Shown: in pieces, positions 1 through 14,400 of the stretch
Position numbering within the stretch: position 1 is the stretch's first letter
Layout of the letters: the number at the start of each line of letters is the position of its first letter
Assembly: GCA_001584585.1 (NCBI GenBank)
Contig: LSYV01000006.1
Span: forward strand, 717,696 to 781,695
DNA length: 64,000 nt
Direction of reading: 5' to 3'
Source: Gonium pectorale
Taxonomy: Eukaryota; Chlorophyta; Chlorophyceae; Chlamydomonadales; Volvocaceae
The notes under the pieces: model-generated
The model's input: only the letters and a program-made list of their open reading frames with translations
Told to the model about the DNA's origin: nothing
The model's database searches: none
Made by a program: the position numbers and the translations under genes

Positions 1-2455
1 AGACTATCAGAACTGGCGAACCGTCGCGACGGACCCGTTTTGTCACTCTTCACGCCGCGGAGTGCCTTGCACTGCACCCGCCCGAGCAGCGAGGCGACCG
101 CCCCAGCCCGAAGGTCACGCCAGCTCTCATTCGCACCTCTCAAAGCCGCCCGCTCCGCCGCCCTGGCGCTGCCCCGGTTGCTCGGCGCCCGGGACCTGGA
201 AGCCCGCGACATCTCCAGGGATGACCTCGCCGGCGCGCAGCTCTGCAGCGGACCGCCAGGTCGCAAACACACCGTCAGTCATCACGTGCACAGGCATATA
301 GCATCATGCATGCCGAGCGAGGCTGGCGGGGAAAGGCCGGTTCATCACATCAGGCGCGGCCGGGGTGCGGCCGACCCAGGGGTCGCAAGCGACGGAGGAG
401 GTGATCCTCGCAGGGGAGTTGGAGCGGTGATTGAGAACAGGGGTGCAGCTCACCGGACGAGTTGGAAGAGGCGTTGGGCGAGCTCGCGACGGCGACATTG
501 TCAGCTGCCGGCTGCTCGGAGCTCAGGACGGTGTAGGGGTTGGGATTATCGGTGAATGGAGCCGCCATTCTTTTTGGTGTTGAAGTCTCACGAATGTTAC
601 AAGGCGGTGCAGAGTATATCTACTCAGCAAGTGGTAAGTATGCAAACGGAGCTTCGGGGACTCGGAACGGCGTCCTCGTCAGCAAAGATGCTCGTCCACC
701 ATGCGTCAGACAGGATTGCGCCGCGCTACATGGAGCAGGACGCCTACAACTCGATGCCGTTCAGTAAGCTGCATAATCGGCAGCGGGTTACCGTGATTCT
801 GTCTTTTACGCGCAACAGGCTGAGTACACGGCGGACCAAACACAGGCACGCGGGGAAACTGAGGTTTTGCCCCTCCCCTCCCCCTTCTCGACATGCTGAC
901 GCTTGGAACATGACGCTCACAGCCCGTCGGTATCTGAAACCATCGCCGTTTGGCATGGTGTTGGGTTAAGTAAGGTAGTCGTGCATCCGGGGGCAGAACC
1001 GCACCATATATATCGTACGCATGTAACTCTCCCTCTTTCTGTGCAGGTTTCTCTTTTTGAAGTACGTGTGGTGATACAGCTCCATCAGCTAGGCGTCTCG
1101 GACCTCGCCTAGCGCGACGCCAGGTTCGGGCTAAAGATACAAACGGAAGGCTATATTCAAACGGGCAGCACGAAGGCTGCGACTCACAAAAGTCATGAAA
1201 GTAAAGCTCATGCGGAAGCCACCGCCCAGCAGTCGGAGGCACCGGGTACGAAGGCACGCGGGGCAGACGGGCCCCGTCCTGGCGACCCAGCCGTCTGTCG
1301 GCGACACACAATCGGCCCGACACGCAGACAGCGGCCCGCTCAAAGACAGGACACACCACAAGTGCGCCGGAGGCAGCCGTTGACCGGATGGAATACACAG
1401 GGAGTAGCAACATGCAGGGACATCGCCCCTTCGACTGCCTCGGGAGCTGGGTCCTACACCGACGCCATCACTTTCGCGCTTACCCTCGTCGTATGCGTTT
1501 TCTTTTTCAACACAGGGAGTAGAACGTACAGTCTGTACGGTAAGTTGATGTGCGAACGAAGGCGTATTCCCTAAACCCTATTCGGGGCGCAACCGTGGCG
1601 CAGATCAGGCACTTTGAGTGGGCATGCGCTCCGTCAGCAACCCTGGTTCGCCAGGCGAGCACAGGGGGTGAACGTACGGCCATATTGCAACCAGAGAGCG
1701 AAGGTGCATAAATTCACGGTCACTGTGCCAGAGCACGCCTGGAGCAGGAGGGGCGAGGTAAACTGTGAGTCAAGCCAACGACAGCGCACGAAGGCCCGTG
1801 CAATTTTAAACCGTGCCCTGAGCTGGGGCGCAGCGCCTCAAAGGATTCACAGACCGACAGAGAGACAGAGAGACAGAGTAACAGAGAGGAAGGGCAGGGG
1901 GAGGGGGCCAAGCAGGTCGAAGGCCCCAAGGCCGTACAAGCTCCACAACAAGCTCATACCCAGGTGCAGCAGCAGTGCATGACCGCATCTTGAACCTCAC
2001 AGCAGGACAGCAGCTGAGGGCAGGTCACGGCGTGTCCTGGCTGTTGAGTGAGCCGGCACCGAGGGTCAATGGCTTGCCGCCGGGCAGGCTTTCAGTGCCT
2101 GTGATTTACCGTATCCATCAGTGCACAAGCACCGGAGTTAAGGGCAGGCCCTGCAGGGACAATGCATGCGTAGTGGTTGCTAACGTGCACGTAAACGAAA
2201 ATGTATCGCGGTCAAACCACGTCAGCTGTCCCGGTCTATTGCAGGTTGGTTGAGGTGGGTTGGGTACTGGGGAACGGGCTGGGGAGGGAGGGTGGGTATG
2301 GGCGTGCCGCCGCCGTACGTTGCTCCGCAAAGGTTGCAGACTTCTTTCACAAGGTTACGTATTGGCAACTGCAGATGTAGAAGGATGGGAACAATAGATG
2401 CAACATTAGCTTCCTAGCCTAGCCTACCGCTGTTCGGAAGTGCGGAAGCGCTAAA
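1..2455. other. No supported gene; upstream region of the SMCHD1-like gene
   Basis: No open frame here shows a recognisable domain, splice-consistent structure or repeat-supported coding signal. A short purine-rich stretch with repeated ACAGAG units lies near 1853-1890. The 3' part presumably holds the promoter and 5' untranslated region of the gene starting near 2456, but no TATA box or other element could be assigned with confidence. Confidence 0.5.
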
Positions 2456-5400
2456 ATGGACCCTGAGTACCGTCGCATAGACGCGGCGTTTGACGCCACC
2501 CCACTGACGCGATGCTTGCTACAGGAGGTGTGACTTCGCGCCATCCATAGCAGTTATGCAGACGCTCATGCGGTTGCTGCCCATGTAGGTCGAGGGGTTC
2601 GACCTGATTATCCTTGTAATGGAGCTTATAGACAATGCTGCCGAGGCGACTATGCACCGGGGAGGTGAGGATGCTGTGACTGCATGCTATGCCTGCTGTG
2701 CTGTCCCACACGCCCCTAGGCTAGTCCTTTAATTAGGAATTGTCCCATAAACGTTGATGGACGGCTGTGGGAGAAAACTCGGGAAGGGGGATGCTCGGGG
2801 AGTTGTAGGGTGCGGCAAGGTGCAGGGGAGGCCGCGTGGGCGTGGCAGCTGCTGCGTTGCTGGATGGCCTGGGCCTTGAGGGGTGCTCGCGTTATTTTTA
2901 CCGGAGATCCCTATGGTGGCGCAGACAAGGGCCAGATCACCTTCGAGATCGACTTCGATGCGGAGGACGGTCCCACGCTGACCGTGGAGGACAATGGAAA
3001 AGGCATGACGTTCGAGCAGCTGCGCAACTACGCGCGCATGTCCTACACGACCTCCCGCATCCCCGACATCCCTCGTGGTAGGCACGGCAGCTGTCAAGAC
3101 CGTTGTTGCTGGAGGGCGGGCTAGCTTTGCGGGCGCGCTTCTATGATAGCCCTTCCGCTAACATGATGCAGATGACTACGACGGCCCCTTGCCGCTGCGG
3201 TACTTCATAAACCGCAAGCTGAACCGCTACGGCCGCGGCTCGGCCGCCACCGTGCGCTTCGGGGACCATATCCAGGTCGAGTCCTTCCAGGCAAGGGGCT
3301 GGGGCGGCTGGGAGGTGGCATGTGCGTTGCCCTGCGTATGGCGGCGCTACCACGAGCAAACCGACGGGATGTATGCACGAGCGGGCGTGCACTGCGTGTT
3401 GCCTGCGCAGACGTAACTCGGCTGTGATCCACAGCGTATCCTGTACGGCGTGCAAAGCATCACCATTAGCTGCAAGGACTGAAGTCATGCGCTTTCTTCA
3501 GCTCCGGTTACGTGTGCTCGGCCCTGTGGGCCGTGCAGGCGCCCAAGGACTCGCTCCAGCCATCCCGGGCGTACATGTCGGAGGTAGGGCACAAGGGCAG
3601 GCGCGTGCGTACTTGCGCCAGCGGAATGCACCGTGCCGACCCGTCGGCTGCCCTCGTCCAAGGAGGTGAAACCACTTTGCCTGCCATGCCCGGCTCAGCT
3701 GTCGCAGCGCGGTCCCGTCGCCATTGCTCGCGGCTGCCAGGCCCCTGCTCCGCGTCTGCCGTAGCCCTGCCGTACACCGCTCCGTATTCCTGCTTGTGCG
3801 GCGCAGTTCAACTACGGGCAGTCGCTCCGGGACAACTCGTGGGCCCTGGAGGGGATGTGGGAGAAGGAGCAGGTGGTGGTGGAGGACGACCTGGGTGAGC
3901 GACCGGCTATCTGCGACGAAGGGCGCCTGCTAGGGTTGGCGTTGGACTCAACTGAGGAAGGCCCGTGCTGACTTTACACAGGCCGTGCGTGAGAGCACGG
4001 TCAGGCGGGTGTCTCGGCGTGGATTCCAGGACAGCCGCGCGTCCGTCCGCGGGCGGATACGCCCTGGTACACATGGGGATCCGTTACATACAACGGGCAG
4101 CAGCTAAGAGGGCCCTTTGGGGCATCGCCTGCCAGGAGAGTGAGGAGGCACCTTCCGCGCGCGCGCCGTCGTGTCACCAGTGCAATCACAGCCTATAGGG
4201 TTGTGCTGTTTGTACGGACGGCATGGTGCCCCTGGCCCGCGCTGCTGAAACGCTCTCGCCCTTTTACTGCCTGATACTCCTTGGACCTCCTCGCAGACGG
4301 CTGGACCATAATCCGCATCCGGCAGCTGCGGCCCGACGTCCTCAAGGAGCTGGGCGACAAGCAGAGGCTGGAGAAGTTGGCTCGCCAGGTGAGGTGGCAA
4401 GGACCTGCAGCTCGGTGCAGTCATGTTGCCAGCAGATGGCATGGTCTCCATCAGCCTGGGCTTTAACCCCTCTTCAACATACAACAGATGGCTGGCTGAC
4501 TGTCTTCAGACTTCTATTGCGCCCCACTCACGCGACTCCCTTCCCGTTGGCCTCACCCCTCGCAGCTGAACCAGGCGTACCACTTCTTCCTCCACGGGAT
4601 GTCTCAGGCCCTGTGGGACGCGCTGCCCAAGGAGCTGACCAATGGATGCGATCGACCCACAGGTAAGTCCCGGGGGTGCGCTGTGCGCTGTTACACCTCA
4701 TCCACGCAGCTCAATTGTCAGCTTGGGTTGCTTGCAACCGCTGTGTCCCCGCCGCCAGCGTGTTTTTGTACCAGCGCAGGCACGCATGCATCACCACCCG
4801 TGGGTCGCTGCGGGACCATGTATGTGCTTTCAGCGGCACGCAGCTTACAAACAGAGTTTGCAATTTTCGCCTAAGCCTCCGAATCGCGTCTGGGTGCAGT
4901 GGTATTCCACTTCGCATTGCACATCCAAATCTGTGACAACACCCGGATGACCACGTGGGCCCATCTTACAATGGACACCGCAACGCCACGCAAACGTTCG
5001 TCGCGCAGCCTAGCGTTTTACGGGCTCTTTGGGATTCCTCTCGCGTGTGGCAGGAGGACTGAGCATCCACATCAAGGCTACGGCCGACCGCAAGACCTTC
5101 TTCGACGCTACCCTCGGGCCCGGCGAGCCCACCTACGTGTCGGACCTGCAAAAGGTTTTCAGCGAGTTCGAGGAGCTGAGCAAGAAGAATAACAACCTGC
5201 TCAAGCCCTGCGTCAGCTACCTGCGGTGCGAAAGGGGCTCATAGGTGTTGAACACGCGGGAGACGCAGTCCGGCACAGCGCAGTAATCCACATAATGCTG
5301 CTGATCCCTACGGAACCGCATGTTGTCGCGCTTGCTGTTGCTGCGCGGCTAGATGCGGTCACGCCTGTCCTGGTGTGTTGAAAGGAATGTGAATTGCCGA

Positions 5401-8400
5401 CATGTATGCCTCCTACCGTACATGACCCCATCGTCCCAAGACAATGGGGTGGGGGCGCGAGTCGCCGCAACTACCTCTACCCGTCCATGCAGGTACATGC
5501 CGCCGGGTCCAGCAGGCCAGCCAAACGTTGCCCAACCGGGTCGCACGCCAAAGGCCGCCGGCAGCCGTTCCGGCCGCGGCAGTGCTCGGCGGTCAGACGC
5601 TACGGCGAGAGACCCGGGAGGCAACGACGATGACGATTGCCTGGAGACGGACATCGACACCCGGCCCAAGGACGCCACGTGTGACTTCATTGTGGTGTGG
5701 CTCTACTTCCCGTACGCCTCCAGGTGAGAAAGGGACAGACCAAGTGGCTGAAGCGTGGATTACTTTGCACAGAAGACGAGAAAGAACTGGAAAGACATTC
5801 TCCTTCGAGAGCAATCGTTGCCTGCCGTGGTTAGCAACACTGCATGCCTCGGAACTGTCAGAAGATGACACGGGTCCGTACCCTTGCGCCCCCAACCCCT
5901 CATGCCGGTACCTTTGCAAGTACCCGGAGCAAGCCCCTTGCCGAAGATGACCAAGAGTAAGTTTTTCCATGCATGTAATGTCACCGCACGGCGCCTTTGG
6001 CCTTCTGACCAAAGGCTGAGGACAGCCCTGAGGTGGTCCATAGCTTTGTACCCTGCCAGCCTTCACACTGTGAACGGGCGCACACATCTGCCTCCGAAAT
6101 TCAGTTTGACGAGGGAATAAGGCTATTGTCACGGTCTATATGCTGTGTGCAGGAGCTACGTGTTCCCCTTCTGGTCCGGAAAGGTAATGACCAACTGCAA
6201 GGCCGCGTGCGCTGTCGCACGTTCGCACTTTGCGTGCATGCGGTGCATGTCTCCAGCTCTGGCCTTGGCCGCATCAACAATGCCATTGGGTCTGTGCAGG
6301 GTCGGGGCTTGCGGCTGATCTGAACAGTCTGCTAAGGGCCGTGAACGTCATGTCATGGTGGCAGAACGTCTGAAGGATCATCCGCGCGCCGTGCAGGTCA
6401 TGATCAAGTCCAAGCTGCTCGGCCAGATGCCCGACATCCTCAAGGAGGCCGTACGGCAGGCGAGGGCGGACCAGGAGGCCCAGGTGCGCGCGCCTTCGGC
6501 CTGGCCCACACCCAGCATGCGCACGCACCGGGGGCCTTGAACTGCGCACTACTGAGCCCCGGGTTAGGCTGTCGGGGATGTGGTGTCGTTGAGGGGCCTT
6601 GCGGATCCAGCAGCCTACTCCGGCTGCTGCTGTATGACAGGGCGGCATTCACAAGCTGGAATCGTCAGGGCGATTGTGCGTTGCTTGCGGGACGAGGGTT
6701 TACTGCGCCTCCGCCCCGTCTTCGGCCACGGGCCCCAAGTGTACCCAACTGCTGTCTGCCCTTTCGGTACCGTATGTGCTTCCACCATGTGTGCCCATGT
6801 GCGCACCCTGCGCTTCTTGCCCCGCACAGAGCCACTTCCACAAGCTGGAGGACCCCGGCCGCCTGGTGGCGCTGCTTCTGGTCACGCCGGACGCGCTGGC
6901 CCACCAACACAAATCTGACTTTGAAGGCCGCTCGTACGAGGTGCGTGGGTCACCGTCGGACCGCGTGGGCACCGAGTGGCGGGACGGACCTCTCATCTTT
7001 GAGCAGGACTCAGTGAGCGACGTGAAGTGGAATGCACACGCTCACTAGACGCCACCTGAACAATCGCGGCCAGCGTGCGCCAGCGTGCAAAACGCCTTCA
7101 CTTTGAAGGATCTGCTCTTTTGTGGCTTCATGGGCCCATTGCTGACTACTGCAAAGCTCTTGGTTTCGCCTCCTTGAAACAGATCTTTTGCAAGGCAGGA
7201 TACAACGCTGGCGACCGTGCCGCTCCAACGCCGATCGACCAGCCCCGCCTTCTCACCTACGTGTGGCCGGATGCGGGGCAACAGCCCACCGCGGACCCCG
7301 ACCCCGCAGGCCCCAGCGGCTCCAGGCCGGTAAAGGGGCCACAGACAGGTCGCCGCAGCAGCGCCTTCACGACGCCCGCAGGCCGTGGAACAGGCCGGGG
7401 CTCCGCAACGCCGGGTGGCCGTGGGACAGGCAGGGGCCGCGGTCGGGGCGGCGCCGGCGTGGGCAGCCCCTCGCCCTCGGGCGCTGCCTTCCTCCAGGTC
7501 GTTGGCTGGCATGAGGACCGACTGGGAGGCTTGGCAGCCCGTCAGCTCCTGGGGGCCTTCCAGACCTGGTTCAAACTGGTGGGTGGGCACGGGGACAGGT
7601 CGACGGGTCGGGCAGCGAACCGCGTCCTAGGCAACTTGCTGGAGCTGGGACATTGCAGGGCGCAGTCCCGGCGGGCGCGTTGTTTGGGGCCGGCCACAAG
7701 CCGAGAAGCCATAGGAGTCTCTACTTTTGATGTCAGCCCTGAGTCTACGCCCCGGACAGTGCAGCAGGCAATGCATTGGCCCGTTAACTTGAGCACGCGG
7801 CCGCACCTATGTATACCGTTGTTGTACTGCGCCTTTGCTTCGCCTGAGCGTGATTCCGGCCGGGACTGACCTCTGTACCCCAGGACGACGAGGGGCAACT
7901 GGTGGACCCCATCGTGTGCGACGCCGCCGAACTCGACCTGGAGGAGCCCATCGGCTTTGATCTCGCGGCCAACATGATGAAGGAGTGGTCTGACAAGTAT
8001 GCCCTTGCGCATGACGCCGAGCCGCTTGTGAAGGGCGAGATGGTGCGCCTAGTTTTATCAAGGCGCAGTGGCGGACATTGGGTTTTGCGGGCGCTTGTGC
8101 AGCTGCATTGCGGGTAAACGTGAAGGGCTCGCAAACGCACGCCGTCAACCCGGAAAGGACCCGGTGCCCTGCACCCTTATGCGTGCCGTAGTGTAGAGGG
8201 AAGGATTACGCAGTGGTAACGGGGTGTGAACTCCATGGCAACATGATCTGAAGGCGGTGCGCAGGGGAAAGGGGTTCTCTTGGGGTGTCATGCCCTCTAG
8301 GTCCACAGACCCGGCCTCGTTATTAAAAACAAATGCCCGACGACGGTGATGCTGCAACGCCCGCTGCGCCATCCCGCCGCGTCGCGCCATGCGTGCAGCT

Positions 8401-11400
8401 CATTCGGGTGGACCTTACCAAGGCACAGGCCAAGCGGGAAGAGGGCGAGGACGGCCGCAAGAGCTCGGTCAGGCGGGTTGCCCGCCTGGGGCGCATTGTC
8501 GAGAAGTTCAAGTCGGAGGGCAACGATTTCGCCAAGCAGCACTTCGCCATTGTGCGGCCGTGGCGGCCGCACTGGTCGCCGAAAGCCGGTGGGTGAGGCC
8601 CGCGGGAGGCCTTCGGGCCGGCGCTGTGCCCCAACATGCAGACATTCGTGTGCGCGCACGGGGGTGGCTGCGGGGGTATGTGCGCCGTGTCCCTTGGTGC
8701 ACCTTCTGGCAGCATGGCGTGAGCTGTCGCAGGTGCGCAGGCAGTTTCAGTGCGCTGCCGGCAGGCCATGGCTGCGGTGTGCCATTGCCATGCAGGACGA
8801 CGTTACGGACGCTGCGGTCCTGGCTCCAGGACCCGCAGCTACCGTAGCCGTCGTCCTGCCGTTGCGGACTGGGCCAAGCGTGCAGCTTGCCATGGCCAAG
8901 AGCCGACGGCTGCCGAACTCAGTGCGCGCCGCACCAGCACCTTTCTGGCCCTCGCCACTCTTCTGTCGTACCCCCTACACATCGCAGCCGCCTGTGTTCA
9001 CCAATAAGCGACACAATAAACAGCACGAACGACCGGCGTACGGTACCCTGTCCGCGATCGGCTGTGTCCTGCAGCGCTCATCTCGGAGAGCATCATGGAG
9101 CTGCAGCCGGTGCTGCCGGAGAGGCCGAAGCGCGACATCCTCAGGCACCGCCAGGAGGAGCAGCACAAGCTCGTCAAGCAGTGGGAAGACTTCCTGCCGC
9201 ACCGCCTGGTCGTGCGCCAGGACGCCCAGCAGGTGTGCCGTGTGCTGCCAAGGCCGTGTTGGTGCGAACATGATGCCCGGGTCCGTGTAATAATAATACG
9301 CCCGGCTTAACACGGGCGTGTATTAAGGAGGTGGTCCGTCGGGGCAGCGGAGGCAGCCCATGGGTACCACCACCACTACCCGGGTCCGTGGTAGTGATGC
9401 CCAGCTTGGCACCAGAGAGGCTCTGCCTGTGCCGGTCACCGACTTGCGAACCAGGCTGCGGTGCTACAGTCCTCTCGGCGCACCTGCACGCCCTCGTTGT
9501 TGAACTGCGTCCTTTCTCAGCTTCTGCGGCGCCACATGCAGCCCACATTCCAGGCAATGGAGTCAGGTGCTAGAGTGTTGGCGGCTTGACGATAGCCGGT
9601 AGCTGCCAAGTGCCACTCCGCCATCAAAGTTTTGTGACGGTTCTGGGTGTCCGCGAGGGTAGAATGTGTGCAAGGGCATTGTCCGTAATCGATCATTGAC
9701 CCTTCATTGCCTGCGTCTTCTCCCTTATGGCTTGAAGGGCTTGCATACCGAGTATGACGTCAACCATGGCTTCGACACCATCTCCGTTATGCTGGCCAGC
9801 GCTGGAAGCGGGGGCTCGAAGGGCAAGGGCTCCAAAGGCGCCCAACGGGAGGGAGCAGCGGACACCACGGCCAAGCCCGCCGACCTGGTGAAAACGGCGT
9901 ATCATTTCGCCTACAGGGCGCACGTGACAATGATCGTCGAGCGCTGCCGGTGCGGTGCATTGCAAGGCATACACCAAGATATTGTGCACGTAGTGGTCCG
10001 TGCTGTGTGATCAGCTAGGTCCGGGCCCTTCAATACCGGGTCAACTGTGCTGTAGCACACCATGCCAAGGCGTTCGCTTCTGCAGTGGAACGGGATGGGC
10101 ATGCCAAGCTGAACATAGTAGTCAAATGTTCCCATACGGCTGTGTAGCAGCCATGGCAGCAAGGACGCCTAACTCGCCGAGCGCCACAGGAGAAGCACCG
10201 TTTCCCGAGACCGCCCAAGGCCTGTGCGTACTTCTTTTCTTGTACAGGCAAGCGGAGGGCGTCCAGGAGGCGTGGGAGCAGTGCGCCTGCTTCCAGGACG
10301 AAGGCAGCAACGGCACGTGAGTTGGGCAGCCGAGCACCTGTGCGAGACGCGACTTGAACGTGTTTGAGATTGAATCCTTTTTCTTCCTAAGCCCCCCGCC
10401 CGTCTTTCCTGCTGCCCAGCCCAGGCCCCGCGCAGCCGCGCCTCTGCCCCAAGCTGTTCCGCCAACTCCTGTTTGCGTTGCTTCATGCAGGTATACGTTC
10501 TCCGGGTTTGCCTGCTACGCCCGCGCCCCCGGCAAGTACAGGCTGCGGTTCGAGGTGGACGAGGGCGAGAACGAGAAGGGCGACAAGGGCGGCGTGTACC
10601 TGCTGGACCCCAACCTGCCACTGGAGCACCGCTTCGAGGTACCGCAGTAGCCTGAGGGTCCAGGCCGAGCAGGAGGGCAGGGTAGGCGACGTAAGGATGA
10701 GGAACATGCCCGTGTACGGTCAGCCACGTTTCTGAGGCGGACTGATACGCCGCGCGCATTTAGTCATCCGCATAAGATCTCTCACGCAGGAGCATTGGCT
10801 TTCCCGCCTCAGGTGGTGACGGGGCAGCCGTCCGGCCTGGCGGCGACCTTTCAGCCCTTGGGGGCTGGCGCAAGGCGGCAGGAGCGGCCCACGGTTCGGC
10901 TGGGTGAGCCGATGCCCGACCTGCACGTTCACTTGGTGGACGCGCGAGGCGCCAAGGTGCGCGCCTTGCGGGAGTGGCGTCATGACGCGCCGGGTGGGGG
11001 CGACCGATCATGAGAGCGTGAGCAGCCGATGGCGTCGGCGTTTCGGTACCTCCGCTCTGGTGCCCCGGAACAGTGCAATTTCGTAGACCCTTGTATAGAC
11101 CCGTGGCGTTGTCGGGCAGCGCCCTGCAAGGGTTTAGAGGCGCAAAGCAAAATGCACTCCGGTGCATACTCCAGGAAGTGGTTGGTCCAAGGTACCTTCC
11201 CTCTCCCGTTCGTCTCTTGCTGTGACAGCTGCCCCTCAGTCCGGAGCTTGTGGAGCGGCTGCGTCAGCCGTGGAGCGTCAGGGGCGGCGCCGGCACCGCC
11301 GGAGCGGCAGCAGCGGCCTCAGCCGGCGGCGGCCACCCGCTTCAGGTTGCCGCTGAGGTGCACCAGGGCGACCGCCTCAACCTGGAGCTAAGGCTGCAAA

Positions 11401-14400
11401 AGCGCACCGCAGCAGGGGCGGGCGGCCTTCACGTGTCCGACGACAGGACGGCGCTAGTGGTGCGGGGCCTCTACATCAAGCCTCTGCCCATGAAGCAGAC
11501 CACCGAGGGCAAGAAGGTATTGCGTGCGCTTGGCTCTGGCGTCGTGTATGGCTCAGCATCATGTCGCGCCTGTTTGCGACGCAGGCATGCCGAACCACAT
11601 GTACCCGGATTCCGTCGCGATCTCCGCTGCGGCGTGAATTTGTTGTTTGTCCATTCAATTCCTCTGCAGGCGACTGTGCCATCCCTCACGGTGCGCCTGA
11701 CCGTGACGTTGGCCCTCGGGGCTGGCGGGGCATCCCTGGGCACTGCCACGGCCGCCGGTGGGGACCCGCCGGAGCTGCTACTCGTGAGCGGCCCGCCCGC
11801 CAACTTGCGGGTCGAGAACGGCAACTGGTTCAACTACTCTTCCCTGGACAACCCCCTGAGGGCAAGTCGAGTCGAGAGGGGCACGAAGGAGGGATGCACA
11901 GTGCTTTTCTGCCACGTCTTGCAGCTTGGCATCCTGGCAGGGTTAGCCCTATGTAGTAGCCGTCAGCAGCAGCGGCTGCAGTAGCAGCAACTGGTTGCAT
12001 AAAGGGTTAGGGGAGGGGTAACAACGGCTGGCACATGCCCTTGTGCTGTGCGCACCTGCGAACCCCGTTGGCTGGTGATCCAAGGTTGACTGCTGTTTTC
12101 ATTCGTACACGCGTTCCCCAGCCCATTCGCAGCTCATGCCCTTCTCCCTGATCTGTAAGTTATGCAGATCAGCAAGGGCGCCGAGCTTGACAACGACCTC
12201 GACCTGAGGCTGGAGGATGCGCATGGGAACCCCTTTCACTTGATATCCAAGCAGGAGCGGCCGCGCATCAAGCTGCAGTGCGTCCGGCTCGGCCTAGGCG
12301 CCGGTCCCTCACCAGTAAGCGCGGCCGGCATGGCGGGGGCCAACACGCCCAGTAAGCAGCGTGCTTGCTGCTGAACGCTACGGTCAGTGCTACCGTACCT
12401 GGCATACCGGGTGGCGGCAAGGTTGAGCGCTGCTTTTGACAATAGAGTTGTGTGCGGCCACTTGGCTTCCTAACTATCGAGATGGCGTTTGCGTCGGTTG
12501 ATACTACTGCCGTGTCGTTGCGTGTGCAGGTGAGCTTCCGAAAGCAGGGCGCGGCCAGCGCAGCCACGGGCCGCGGAAACAGCGGTCGGAGCGAGTGGGT
12601 CGACTCCGCAGGTGCGGCGTCATGGCTGGCGGCGCCCTTATCGCTTAGGGGTCCCCCTGCTGAACGCATGGAACTGCTGGGTGCGGTGTAAAAGCGTCTC
12701 CTGTCTACAACTGTCCCGTTTTAATTTGCTTAAATCCCTCGCAAGCCCCCACCACCGCCGAACTGCCGACGTTGTAACCGCTGACTAACGGCCTTCAGAG
12801 CTGGACTTCGACAACTCGGGCAACTTCCTCAAGCTGCGCAAGTCGGACGTCTGCGCCACCGGCCTGCCGGGCGATGAGGGTACCCTAAGCCTGACATTGG
12901 CTGAGCGCCGCGGGGCCGGAGCAGCGGCTGCCACAGGTGCAGGGCCGTCGACGGGTGGGCCGGCTACCTGCTCGCAGCTGACCGCCTTCGTCAGGATTTG
13001 CAAGGTACCAGTATGCGTAGGGTGGCTGGTGAGGGCTGTGCTGGGTTGCGTACCCGCTCACGCACCCGCTCTGGTTCCCTGGCAGGTGGTCCTGGGAGTG
13101 GAGGAGATCCGGGACGAGGACGCGGGTGATGCGGCTCCGCGGCCGCCCAACGCGCACGTGCGGGACTACCTGTTGGACGGCACCGTCAGCGTTAAGCGCG
13201 AGGGAGGGAACATCACATGGGAGGAACTAGAGGCCCCGGGCGAGGACGGAAAGTCCCTTCTGGAGGCGGCCTTCGAGGTGCGCTGTCGGTGCTGTGGTGG
13301 TATAAGAGACATATTGCGGTTCTGTCGGACCGCAGGTATGTGCATGTAGATGCGCGGTATGTAGGCCGCTTGCGACTGCCCATATGTACACCGTGAGGGC
13401 CTTGCTGTTTTCTGCTCAACCGCCCCTAACCGTCCGCAGCGGCGCTTCGAGTACACGTGTGAGGGGCCCAAGGAGCTGTTCATCCGACCGTGCGGGTCCA
13501 TCCTGCGCAGCCGGCAGGTGAGGCTATTCTCGAATGCGCCGCTCGTAGCCATGGGCGCGACTGAATCCTATCACCACCCCGGCACATTGAACCGAGGGCT
13601 CATGCTACAGCGTTGCGTTGATGCTGACTCCAGTGCGCCCCGACAACGACAGGCTGTGCAGGACGCTGTGCGTGGGGCGCTGTTCGGCAAAGACGTCGTG
13701 TACGAGCAGTGCTTTGTGATCCAGCCAAACCCATTAAGGCTGAACGGCCTGCGGCTGTCGCTTTCGGACGAAGCGGACGACGTGGTGGACGAGGCCATGG
13801 CCGCCGATGTCAAGGTGGGCGTCTGGGCGGTTGGTTGGCGGTTCCGGGGCAGCAAGCCGGACGGGCGCGGGGTGAGCATGCACATGCGGATGCCGCTTGC
13901 GTGGGACGACAATGGGCAGAGGCCGCGACGGAAGCTGTAGCTGCACTCACGACGAGCGCACAGACTGCTCCACCTTGTATTTTATAAAGTTCTCCAGTCG
14001 TGGCCAAAGGCAGTTTGCGGCTGTGACCTACTTACGTGGTCCGGCTGTTTTGACGCGGTGCAGGTGTTTGTCGGCGAGCGGGACGCCTATGCCGGCTCCA
14101 TTAAGCTGCGCTTCGAGGCGGGCCGCGTGGTGCTGCCCGAGCTGCAACTGCTTCCGGACGACTTCAGGGGCCCCGCGCTCGTAGCGTCTGTGCACATCCG
14201 CGACCGCGAGGCGACCCACTTCTGCTACGGGACATTCTACGTGCGGGAGGTGCGCCTCGTCAGGGGGTCACTGGGTGCCACAGGGCCATGCCTAGGAGAT
14301 GGCTTTGCACCCCGCGCCACCCTGCTCAGTATAGAGTGCGGGTATACGGCTGCAATGCTCGGCGCCCTGCTGCCGCCACCTCCGCAGGATGTGCGCCCGT

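Noticed and set aside
706..1413. 235-codon minus-strand frame upstream of the SMCHD1-like gene
   Set aside because: No domain, hydrophobic pattern or splice context; random-looking composition expected for GC-rich DNA.
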